A stretch of 64,000 nucleotides of DNA from Hsuehochloa calcarea (lineage: Eukaryota > Streptophyta > Magnoliopsida > Poales > Poaceae): NCBI GenBank assembly GCA_036346395.1, contig CM070596.1:19010177-19074176 (forward strand). Reading direction: 5' to 3'. Of the stretch, positions 24,506-34,391 are shown in pieces. The notes under the pieces were generated by a model, which worked only from the letters and a program-made list of their open reading frames with translations, had not been told where the DNA came from and ran no database searches. The position numbers were made by a program, and so were the translations under genes. The stretch's first letter is position 1; the number at the start of each line of letters is the position of its first letter.

Positions 24506-25665
24506 TAAAGTCCTAAAGAAATAATCAACTTTTTGATTACCTTTAGGCGCTCTATCTTTTCATCTGCGGACAAAGCCGCAATGATTTGAGGAACCGCCAC
24601 TCGGAGTGGCGGAGATTTCTCACAGATGAGTCTGACTCTAGAGTCAACCTCGGCCTGTGAAAGATCTGTGTAAACAGATAAGAATATTAGACAATGTTGA
24701 GAAGGACCAAATCGAGAGCTAAGTCGACAGTTACTTACCCTCGTCGTAATCTCTGGTTGGGTCTCCTCTTCCCGAGTATCTCCACATAGGAGATGCTCGT
24801 TTCTTCAAGGGACTAATACGGCGTGTGATAAAATCTTTTACCACATGCCATCCGGTCAGCCCCTCTTCTTTCAAGTCCTTGATGGCTTGAATATAGGAGC
24901 AATCCTATCGATATCTTGAGTCGAATCCCATGAAGATTTCTTCTCGGCGACCCTCCCAAAAGAGAGGTGTCTTGAGGTGACTTTCAAAGAAACCACCTCT
25001 TCCTCCATCCCGACCATCAAGACCGGGTAAAACTCTGAATATACTCCTTCGACTTGAGTCGTGGAGCTTCAGACCGCAGCTTCCGGCGATTCCGGTTTGT
25101 CGAGCCATCCCATAATAATATTGGAATAGCTCGAGGTCCGCCGGAATCCCCAGGTACGCCTCGCACAGGTACACGAAGACACTCAACATGGTAATGGAAT
25201 TAGGACCTAAGTTCACCAATTCTACCCCAAAGTGCTCGAGTACCACTGTAAGAAAGGGGTGAGCAGCAATGGAGGCCGCACTCACAATACGCTTGGAAGA
25301 CGGGGATTTGCCCATTTTCCCCCGACGGCCAGTGTTGCCCAATAGCCGGAATCCACTTCACCAGAGCCTTCTCTGGAATCTTCCCGGCGTCGACCAAGAT
25401 TTTGATCTTGGCTGCATCCATCTCGATTCTTCCCATTCGAAACTCTCTTGGCCATTTCGCTCGAAACAAGAAGTTTTTGATTGGGTTGGCGCGAGAAGAT
25501 AAAACCTAGTCGAAGACGGAGAAAGCAAGAGCTCGAAGAACAGCGGAGCGATTTGAGGAAAAGGTAAAAATCCAAGTCTAACTCCTGGTGAGTTTTTATA
25601 ACCGCACGATTGCCACCGCTTCGGAAACCGTCTCGTCTATAGGTCTGTGGGAGTTGGTTGCACCG

Positions 25666-26150
25666 CTTCGGGAACCGCCTCATCGGACAGGTCTGTGAGA
25701 GTCGGTTGCGATTCCCTAGATGGTCCGTTCGAGAAAATTAGGTGCGTATTGTCACCCCCAAGCGAAATTACTTTCTTGACCAAGTCTTTCTGGTCGAAGG
25801 AAGTATCAATCGGAATGATTTTTTCTCCGATCCCCCTACTACGACCACTTCACAGTCGTAGGGGTTTTTACGACTTTTTGATAGTCGTAAGCAATCTTCA
25901 CGATTACAACCGCTTCGGGAACCGTCTCATCAACAGATCTATGGGAGTCGTTTGCAATTCCCCAGACGGTCTGTTCGGGAAAATTAGGTTCGTTTTGTCA
26001 CCTCCAAGCGAAATTACTTTATTGACCAAGTCTTTCTGGTCGAAGGAAGTATCAATCGGAAGGGTTTTTTTTTCTCCGATCACCCTACTACGACCACTTC
26101 ACAGTCGTAGGGGTTTTTATGACTTTTTGATAGTCGTAAGCAACCTTCCT
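25666..26150 (+). repeat. Tandem duplication of about 242 bp upstream of the antisense gene
   Basis: Two copies (about 25,666-25,904 and 25,909-26,148) share CCGCTTCGGGAACCG, AAGCGAAATTACTTT, GTCTTTCTGGTCGAAGGAAG and a closing block with ACAGTCGTAGGGG and GATAGTCGTAAGCAA. The unit length keeps the plus-strand frame open (25,647-26,177), so the long frame is a by-product. More GTCGTA/TACGAC pairs occur up to 26,240. This is promoter or leader space of the antisense gene, and lies just inside the Tat 3' LTR. Confidence 0.75.
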
Positions 26151-26415
26151 GATCAAGCAAATTCTTGGTCAAAGTAGCACTCAAATGTCGAAGAGTTTTT
26201 CCTTCGATCATTATTCTACGACATTTTCATAGTCGTAAGTCCATTTGCAAATCCTTCACCAAGTAAGTTACTTTCACTTGAAGCTAGGGGGCTAGATGCC
26301 AAGGATCTAATAATCCTCATTTTATCTTTTATCTATAATTCTTATTATGGGTAAATATGATGTCACATAGTCCCCAGAAGTACCCCTTATATTTATAAGG
26401 GGGAGACCTACCAAG

Positions 26416-26642
26416 TGATTGTAAGATCTTCTACAATCACCCCTATAGTCGTAAGTCTTACTACGACTATGTCATGGTCGTAAGTCCTTCTACGACCACT
26501 ACCTGGTCGTAAGTCTTTCTACGACCACTACCTAATCGTAAGTCCTTCTACGACCATTACCCAATCGTAAGTCCTTCTACGACTATTGCACAGTTGTAAG
26601 CTCTACTACGACTTATACCCAGTCGTAAGTCATACTACGACC
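26416..26642. repeat. Dyad array of eight units in the Tat LTR U3
   Basis: Units begin near 26,416, 26,447, 26,476, 26,506, 26,535, 26,564, 26,592 and 26,621, at a period of 29-31 bases. The best ones are perfect: GGTCGTA, eight bases, TACGACC. Unit ends differ by paired changes; for example AGTCGTA goes with TACGACT and TGATTGTA with TACAATCA, so the symmetry is largely kept. Confidence 0.85.
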
Positions 26643-26890
26643 AAGTAAACCACGACCACCTTATAATCAAACCTACAAGCGGGTGGGTCCAATTGATTAA
26701 GGAATCCGAACGATCCATACGCACTATTATTCTGCGTAGTAATAGTGCTTAAATACCCCATTACCTCCGAATGATAACTGCCAGACGGCGTGAAGAAGCC
26801 AATGCGTCGGTAATTACTGCCATCATGCGCCCATTACTGGCTTAATTAAGGCGCCTCTTCCGCAGGACAAAACGACTACTTCTTCACGAC

Positions 26891-26899
26891 TATATAAAG
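26891..26899 (+). promoter_or_regulatory. TATA box of the Tat LTR
   Basis: TATATAAAG lies about 250 bp downstream of the dyad array and 270 bp from the LTR end. This fits the sense promoter of the Tat element. Confidence 0.6.
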
Positions 26900-27444
26900 A
26901 CATCAATCAGAGTGTGAAAGGGAGGGCGAAAACAGAGCAAGTTAAGGAGAAACACAAGTACTGTTCTCTGTAATAGTCTTAGTTTCTTGCTTGATCATCG
27001 AGAAAACAGTCAATACCATACACACACAGGAGTAGGGTTGTTATTCTCCCCGGAGAAGGCCTGAACCTGTCAAAACATCCTGTGTCAACCACTCTGCGTG
27101 ATTTCATCTCTAGGAGACCCCCCGAATCAAATAATCTTTACGTAAGATCGGTTCTAATACACCGACATTCCTATTTATCAAGGAAGTTTCATGGAAGTCA
27201 GGTGAGACCCATGCATAGATTCAGGGGTTTGCACATGGTAGACATAAGTCTCACCGACACGTGGGGACTGGTTTATGTAATGATTCCTTTTTATCGCTTT
27301 ATGTTTATCAAGGAAGTCTCTGGGGCCTTAGCTAGAACTTGTGTATGGTTGTGATGGGTCACCTATGATGGATATGATTCTAACTAACACATGAGACTTA
27401 GTTTACTTAACGATTTTTCTTATCCATTTATACCTATCAAGAAG

Positions 27445-29176
27445 TGTTGGACCGAAAAAACGACTAGAGGGGGTGAATAGGAGCACACTCACTTTTTCAT
27501 AAATAATAGATTCAACACAAATTTCACTCCAGTAGCTATGGAAGCTATGAAGATCAATATACCGGTACAAGGGAAGACTAGTATTGAATCCAACCTAACC
27601 CCCGAAGCAAAACAACCAAAGATCGACAGAAGATAAAAACCAATCTCAGTGAAGGGCGGTCGGACCGCTGGATCAATGGCGGTCGGACCGATTCCCTGCC
27701 GGTCTGACCGGTGACCCTGGCTGGTCTGACAGCCAGCCTGAAGAACATAACAGAAAGCCCCGATGACGAAGTTGCAAATAGATGAAACTTTTGATCTACA
27801 ACTCCAAACTTGATGAAGCTTGGAACACACCTTCTCTATGATATCAGGAACCTATTCCAATCGAAGATTGTGATAATTCTTGGAAGAATAACGATCCTTT
27901 TCCGTTTGATTGAAGAAGGGTTCAAAACTGGGTCAAAACGAAAACTTGATCCAAAATCTTGCTCGTTGGTGATTGATGATCAAGATGATCCTAGGTATGT
28001 TCCCACATATCACAGCAAGCTATATCACGTGGAGAATTCAATCAAAAACTCACGGATCAAAGAAAGACTCAAAATCATCAAATATAGAGAAAGAACGCAA
28101 TGCGATAAAACATTGATAAAACTTTCCTTTGATTGATTTGATATGATATGGGCTTACAGCCTCTCCATCAATGGAGGACAATGCTCAATCCAAGAGCACG
28201 AAAATCACATCAAACTATCAAGAACCCTATCCTCCACAAAAGCTCTCCCTAAGAATTAGTGTTTACAAAATAGCAAAAGAGGCGAAGCGGAGGTGCAACC
28301 ACCTCCCTCCCCTATTTATAGGGGAGGCTTAGACCTTCTAGAAGTTTGACTCAATTGGGCTCCCGTTAAGGCCCAAAACAAACGAGACACATACGCACGC
28401 ATTTTAATGCGCCGTCTTTAACACCTCTTGACCTAATTAGCTACACCTTGCGCCATCTTGCGCCTCAGATTAGCCAATAGATCACCCTTGTCCATCTTGC
28501 ACCACGCTTGAGTACATTGACCTCACCCGGCATCGTCGATCGTTCTGGACCTCAGCTCTCCAAGCCTAGTCCCGATCATCCTCGATGTTGACCGTCGTTG
28601 ACCACCAAGCAACCTGCACAATAATAGACAAGTAAACCGAATTTGGGAACAAGTTCTTCACAACTTGACCCATGTTAGTCAAAACATGCATCATGCAATA
28701 CATATGTACTGAAACTCATGACTTTGACCTAACAACTGAACATCGCCGACACGAAGGCCGACGATCAAAGTGAAAACCGGTCAGACCGGCCCTAGGGCCG
28801 GTCAGACCGCGAGTTATGACTAACCGAATTTCCTCTCTGGCAAACCAAAACCTACTGGAATTTTCAATCGAATAGAACTTTTGACTGGAGACTCCAAAAA
28901 TTATGAGACCAAGTGCAATAGAATCCCCTCTGTTGCCTACTACCTCTATTTTTGACCCAGCTCAAAATACCATTTTTGAAGATGGCCGGTCTGACCGCCG
29001 CTATGGCCGGTCGAACCGCCCTTGGACCGGTCTGGCCGCCGCCCTGGCCGGTCAGACCGGCTATGGGCTGACAGTACTGTTACTTTGCCGAAAACACGTG
29101 AAACGATAAACCGTTAACGCCATTGCCAATTGTCACATCATCCTAAGATATGGAGCATATCCCCATGATGCCCACA
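27445..29176 (-). mobile_element. Solo LTR, 1,732 bp, with CCGGTC dyad arrays
   Basis: It begins TGTTGG, ends CCCACA and is flanked by AGAAG at 27,440-27,444 and 29,177-29,181. When it is left out, the flanks rejoin a tandem repeat unit (CAAGAAGTTCC..GCCTTAGCC..GAACTT) seen intact near 27,304, so the empty site is well supported. A TATA box on the minus strand (TATAAATAGG, 28,311-28,320) points to minus orientation. No internal region is present, so it is a solo LTR. It also holds ACTAGAGGGGGTGAATAGG near its left end, shared with the LTR at 44,549. Confidence 0.85.
27655..29068. repeat. Three clusters of CCGGTC-N-GACCGG dyads in the solo LTR
   Basis: Clusters lie at 27,655-27,730, 28,775-28,812 and 28,983-29,068. 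Copies include GCGGTCGGACCG, CCGGTCTGACCGG and CCGGTCAGACCGG. At least ten copies are present. They are strongly dyad-symmetric and sit both upstream and downstream of the minus-strand TATA box. Confidence 0.8.
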
Positions 29177-29398
29177 AGAAGTTCCATGAGCCTTAGCCGG
29201 AACTTCTAAGCATTGGCTAGACATCAGTCTTACACCTTCAGTGGTGTATTCGGTTTTAGGTTTCATCATTGAGGTGATCTACACTTAGTCTTACTATCTA
29301 CGTGGCTTGGCATATACTAAAGTAAACCTATCATATTAGGTTAATCCTTAGCTACAACACATGCTAATGACTACTTCTAGTTAAGTGGATAATTACAG

Positions 29399-30175
29399 CA
29401 AGGTAGTTAGAATCACGATCCTACTCTTAGAGTCTTACGATTCTACGAACCCACAAGAGTCTGTCGATCAAAATCGCACTGTGAATCAGAATCAGGTAGA
29501 ATCGTGGTAGAGTCGCAATCCAAATAGTAGAATCGTGTAGAATCGCCGCAGAGTAGAATCGTGGTAGAGTCGTTTGGGCAAAAAAAATTGCATTTTTTGT
29601 AACTTTTTTTGATTTTTTTAAAGGCCAGGGTTTTCTGATATTTTGTTTTAAACTAAAATTTATTGATATTAATTTCTGAGAATGAAACTATAAATAAACA
29701 AGGAGTGTGCAAAATATTATATCAGTGTGGCAATGCTAGTACAAATATCTATATTATGACATGAGCAATTTTGAGCTTGATAATGATAAATTATTTTTAT
29801 TCCTGGAATATTCTAGCTGCTTTTAAGGAACATGCAAGTGTTGTAATTAGATATTGATTTACAAAAGTTATGAAAATTTCTCATGTAATTGTAGTAAACT
29901 AGTCATGGTCATTGGTTGTTTTCCTGTAGTTCAGAACTGTATAACCCATCATGTCAGTACCATTATGCTTTTCTGTTGTGCGATAAAAAGTGTTTTGTCC
30001 CTTTTTCAGTTATAAGTGGTAAACCATATAAGAATCATACAAATTTATAGTATAGATGTTAAATATGTGTATTTTTATAATTCTGTAGAATCACCGATTC
30101 TACGATTTGATACTACTCTTCCATCCTACCGGAGGCAAATCGATTCAACTTCGGATCTCGACTCTGACTACCTTG
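29399..30175. mobile_element. hAT-like MITE, 777 bp
   Basis: Termini CAAGGTAGTTAGAATC and its inverse GACTACCTTG are flanked by 8-bp near-duplications AATTACAG (29,391-29,398) and AACTACAG (30,176-30,183). The left subterminal part holds many GTAGAATCG copies and the right part the inverted form CGATTCTACG. The centre is AT-rich and codes for nothing recognisable. The 8-bp duplication and the CA(A/G)GG-type end suggest the hAT superfamily. Confidence 0.7.
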
Positions 30176-30988
30176 AACTACAGTACAAGGCCTATGGGCT
30201 TTTACCCCCCTAGTCTTTGTTTAGCAAGCAACCCTATTATCTTGATTACTATTACACTTTACTTGACATTGTAAAACAGTTAACCCTTATGTTAGGGGGT
30301 CTTAGGGCTATCGCCTAGTGACGGGTTGATTATCTAGGGTTAGCATACGATGCTAACATGTTTTGCTTAATCATCTACTTGAGTGGGTGCTCACTATACT
30401 GAAACTACCTATCAAAATGTTTAGGTCGACTGAACCTTACCGTAGTAATTAACCAAGTATTATTATTACTCATTATTGTATAGGTCTATGTGTCTGTGAC
30501 ATGCCATAATCCTAGTTAGGTTTTAACTAAGGTAATCATTTTACCTAATCGACAATTTAGTAAGGGCCCTCTCCCAAGTGTATGTTTCTATGATGTTTTA
30601 CTTTATTACTACTCTACTAATGGGTATACATGCCATCATCGTATTGTCATTATTACCATTTATCATTGTATGACCATGGCCTAAGGCCTACTGGTCATTT
30701 GATCATGTGTGTATGTGTATGCCTAAATATGACCATCTCATCTTAGGCTCTAACTACTTGAGTTAATCACTTTAGTTTTATCATATAGTTAGTTTATTTA
30801 CTACATGATCTCTCGTTAAAGGTTTGACCTATCGCTTGTTGAAACATTGACAAGGTTAACAATTTTAACCTAAGCCGCAAACAAAGAATTCGGCTAAATG
30901 TGTTATTCTAACTAAGCACTAACTGATCTTGATCACTCATTGTGGAGGGGCTCACCGAGGCGACAAGGTTTCATTTTAGTACGACCTT

Positions 30989-33319
30989 TGTAACACCCCA
31001 GCCCAACCTGAGCCTGTAATGCTACCACACTAACATAAATATAAAATAAGCTAAGATATTTTGCTAACTTTCGGCAAAACCTCCTTTGTATAATTAAGTG
31101 TACTAGTGGTTCCAACAGATGCATATACTATTATCAATATCTCAACATCCAAAGTTCAACAAAGCATTCTTAAATAACGTATTCAGCTAATGCATAAGCA
31201 AGCATAATTACAATTTACCACTCTCATTATTACAAATAATCCAATGCATTCAAGCATAGTCAAAATTAATCCTTAAATAATTTGCTTATTATTAAGGTAC
31301 GATCTAAATGATAATCAACTTTAAAAGATTGTGTGGTAGTGAGTGCATCCAAAATAATTCTACTCCCTCCCATGCATGCCGTTCTTGCAAGTGGTACCTA
31401 AAAGCACAACAAAAGTAAGAGGTGAGTCCAAAGACTCGGCAAATATAATAAATAGCATCAACAACATACAAGCATGTAACTCATCAACTATACTTCACAA
31501 AACCACATATCAATCACTTTACACATGCATGCTATGCACTTTGCTCAACATGATCTTTCTCTTTCTTTTTCCCTTTTGCGTTTTACCAGTAATGCAAAGT
31601 GTGCATCTGTCGATGCATACTCATGCCTGTAACATCTGGTACAGGGACTTTTGCCCATACTCCACGTGTATGGGGACCTAAGCCCATGCTCTTCAAGCAT
31701 AGAGACCTTTAGCCCGTCATTAACATGACGGGGACCTCAAGAGTTGCTTGGTCATCACATGACCAAGACTTCAATAAATCAACATGATGCATATGTATGA
31801 ATTCTCAACGTAATACACACAGGCATCCTCAACAACATTGCATATGAATAACCTATTCATACTCCAAAATCTCATAACCATAGACAAACAACCATGAATA
31901 ACATGTAATTCATATCTCTAGCAACCACGAACAATACCAAGTATGCCATCTTCACAAACATGAACACACAAGTACTCTTAATATATATATCGAACATTGC
32001 CATACAATAATATATATTATATTCATCATTATACTTGCCTTAACCACGAGAGATCGAGGGATGTACAAAAGGTGCTACCCCCGGTACCAGTCCACCACTT
32101 GAATAATAATTATAACACATGCTAAGGCACAGCAGCGGATCAACACAAACTATATAACAACAACCATGAACTCGCAAAAACATCTAACTCGATACCGTCC
32201 CCAAATTCCTAAATGTCGATCTGCCCCTCGGTGGATAGTCAACTTCAAAAATCCATATCTATTGGTACAGGAGTCCAAATAAGATGTTCTTAGACTTTCT
32301 GGAAAGGTAATTAAATTCTCCAACTAAGTCTAGTTGGTGAGCTTTACGGAATCAGCCAAATAATACCCCTACCAGGCCAGTTAATAAAATATCAATTTCA
32401 CATCGGGCTCTCTAGACAGAGCACTAAAACCACCATAACTTTTGCTACGCAACTCGGAACAGGGTGATCTTGGACTCTCTGGAATCAAGACAAAACCAGC
32501 TACAATAGTCTAGTGGGACAGGTCTCCTGATTCGGCCTCCTACTAATTCTTATACCTAGGTAAAGTTTTTGTCTCTGCAATCTAACAGTCAGCGAAACAG
32601 CGGCGGTAAAAATTCCATAACTTTTGATTGCCAACTCTAAAAATTATGTTATTTATCAACTTGGAAAGATTACTGAATTATCTACAATATTCATTTTGGG
32701 TGGCTTTTCTTATTCGGCCTCTAAATAATTCATAATGGCCAGACAAGACAATCTGCCAATTCACGTCAGCTCTCCTGGACAGTCCCGGTAAATCTACCAT
32801 AACTCCTAAACCGTAAGTCCAAATCAGGTGATATCGGTGCCCAAAGAAAGCTAAAACCGAGAGCTATAACTTTATAAGAGGCGGATAGATCAGAAAAAGT
32901 ATGAATCTTACCCAAAACTGACGAGCAAGAGCGCTGAATAAATCCAATTTGCTACCTCCACTTGGTCGGCCCTCAACGGTGGTCTCCTCGCCTTTCCTCC
33001 AATGGACCGCAGCAAGGATCTTCGCCGGGGAGGGAGGTGGTGCTGCTGGAGAGGTGTTTGCGCAGGGGAGGTGCAAGGGAGAGAGGGGGTGGCGGCTATG
33101 GGGGGAAGAGGGGGAAAGGGGGAGGGTGGCTAGGGTTTAGGGGGGAGGTCATCCCCCCTTTGGCCGGCCCCCCTCTTGGGCCACATGGGCCGTGGCCCAA
33201 GTCCCAGGTTGTCAAAAATTCACAGAAACCCCCTTTTTCAGGGATTTTTCTCTTCTTTTATTGTTCCTTTTTCTCCCGACTAGCTGTCTAATTGTCCGAT
33301 TAAATTCCGGGGTATTACA
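30989..33319 (-). mobile_element. Solo LTR, 2,331 bp
   Basis: It starts TGTAACACCCC and ends GGTATTACA, flanked by perfect 5-bp duplications ACCTT (30,984-30,988 and 33,320-33,324). On the minus strand it opens TGTAATACCCCGG, a common start for long grass gypsy LTRs. A GC-rich part lies at about 32,940-33,190, with a minus-strand TATAAAG near 32,873. No coding or internal region is present. Confidence 0.85.
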
Positions 33320-34391
33320 ACCTTATATTTTATCAGGGCCAGAAGGTTTTATTTTAGTAGATCTTCTATTTTACTTAATATCTAATTACCAAAATTAATA
33401 ACCCTCAACTAAACACTAATTAACTTTTAATTTCCTTGATTTACTAACTTAATTAACACATTTGAAAATTCAAATTGCCTTAAAAAATTCAAATGAATTC
33501 CAAAATGGATGATATCTGGTCGATTGGGTAAGGTTTGAATTTAGATGAATTTAGAAACAAGAATCATTCAATTTGGATTTAAAACAAGAGAGAACGGGCT
33601 CTCCAAAGGGCAAAATCAATGGTGGGGAATGGCTCCTCGTGTTCCGGGATGCATGGTGATGCACATGGCGAGGGGAGCGGCTCATCGAGGCGGCGGCGCG
33701 GCGATGGGGGCTTCAGCAACCAAAACGAAGGCACTGCGCCCTCGGCCCTTACGCTCGGTGGAGAAGCGGGAAATGGCAGGGAGGGGGCAAGGCGGCTTGG
33801 TGCTGCTTTATATAGGCGGGAATGGGTCGACGAGCCAGTGGCTAGATGTCGCATGAGATGGGACCGTGGCGGCTAGCGCAGTGGCAGAGCGACGTGAAGC
33901 GACCCTGAGCGACTGGAGTTGGTGGCTAACCTCCCTACAACGGCACGAGTACAAGGGTGACGTGAGGAACCGCAGTAGGGGGTATCCTTGGGACATGGGG
34001 GCTAGGACCAGGGCAAGTGTGGTAGTGGCTTGGGGTATGAAGCAGCTGGGTGTGCTGGAGTGCAAGAACAGAGGAGGAGGAAGGGAGGGATGGAGGGAGG
34101 CTAGCGGATGGGCCTGGGAAGAAAGGAGAGAGAAATGAATGGAAAGGGAAAAGGCAATAAAGAAAACAAAAGAAAGTAAAATAAAAGGAAAGGAAAAACA
34201 AGAATTTAACATCCCTGAGGTCTCAATTTATTTTCTTTTTAAACTCAGGTTTGAATTCAATTTTTTGTTTTTCGGGTTGAGGTTTCAATTAACGACTAAA
34301 AAATTCGAACATCGACGAAGCGTAACAAAAAGTTTTAAAAATACCACATTTTTAAATAATTTCAAATGTTCATAATTTTTGGGATGTTACA

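Larger units (their letters stand above)
9793..25455 (-). pseudogene. Nine-exon antisense gene of the Tat element, gypsy-type-transposon domain and coiled coils
   Basis: On the minus strand I can place nine exons with GT..AG borders: 25,455-24,739; 24,665-24,541; 24,359-24,255 continued at 12,299-11,776; 11,695-11,129; 11,059-10,968; 10,718-10,573; 10,508-10,383; 10,314-10,135; 10,049-9,793. Most donors are GTAAG or GTATG, and introns are 64-249 bases. Exon 1 starts at an ATG in good context and holds a domain with LGPNSI, LCEAYLGI and LFQYYYG, like Pfam Transposase_28 (putative gypsy-type transposon). Exon 3 is Ser/Glu/Ala-rich with a Lys-Arg-Arg-Arg stretch. Exons 5-9 are charged, heptad-like coiled coil. 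Damage: a frameshift in exon 1, TAG codons in exons 3 and 4 that would arise from CAG, frameshifts in exons 3 and 4, and the 12-kb element A in exon 3. Function is unknown; a nuclear DNA-binding or capsid-accessory role is only inference. Confidence 0.7.
6789..27167 (+). mobile_element. Tat-lineage Ty3/Gypsy element with nested insertions, left part outside window
   Basis: After gypsy element 1, the sequence continues with a second-type RNase H, integrase, a noncoding stretch, a minus-strand multi-exon gene and an LTR ending at 27,167. An archaeal-like RNase H and an antisense extra gene between pol and the 3' LTR are known marks of the Tat lineage (Grande, Retand and relatives). Element A (12,300-24,254) interrupts it with target-site duplication ACGTC, and gypsy element 1 interrupts its pol. 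The Tat 5' LTR, gag, protease and reverse transcriptase should lie left of the window. As read, the pol gene is frameshifted. Confidence 0.8.
26297..27167 (+). repeat. 3' LTR of the Tat element
   Basis: The LTR starts TGCCAAGG just after the purine tract GCTAGGGGGCTAG and ends ACCGACA at 27,167, so it would be 871 bp. The other LTR is outside the window, so both borders rest on TG..CA, on the purine tract and on the switch at 27,168 to the tandem-repeat sequence of the host LTR. Confidence 0.6.
27168..34391 (-). mobile_element. Old long LTR or LTR-element end, interrupted several times
   Basis: The right end reads GGGATGTTACA at 34,391, that is TGTAACATCCC on the minus strand, like the start of the element A LTR. 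A TATA box (CTATATAAAG, minus strand, near 33,805) lies 585 bp in. The sequence between the solo LTRs and the hAT MITE fits one continuous AT-rich region. Three tandem units of about 127 bp, with TTTATCAAGGAAGT and GGCCTTAGC, begin near 27,176 and 27,304, with the third split by the solo LTR at 27,445. Without the insertions about 2.4 kb remains. The left end is not visible and may lie beyond the Tat element. Confidence 0.5.

Noticed and set aside
25647..26177. Plus-strand frame of 176 codons with internal repeat
   Set aside because: The frame stays open because the duplicated unit is close to a multiple of three. It has no start context or domain and lies upstream of the antisense gene.
26416..26642. 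CRISPR-like array (similar units at about 29-bp period)
   Set aside because: Units are dyad-symmetric with almost no spacer, lie in an LTR of a plant retrotransposon, and have no cas context.
28903..29109. Small plus-strand frame rich in Gly-Arg-Ser
   Set aside because: It is the translation of the CCGGTC dyad cluster.
33545..34138. Overlapping frames on both strands
   Set aside because: They fall in the GC-rich core of the old LTR, around a minus-strand TATA box, and show no domain.
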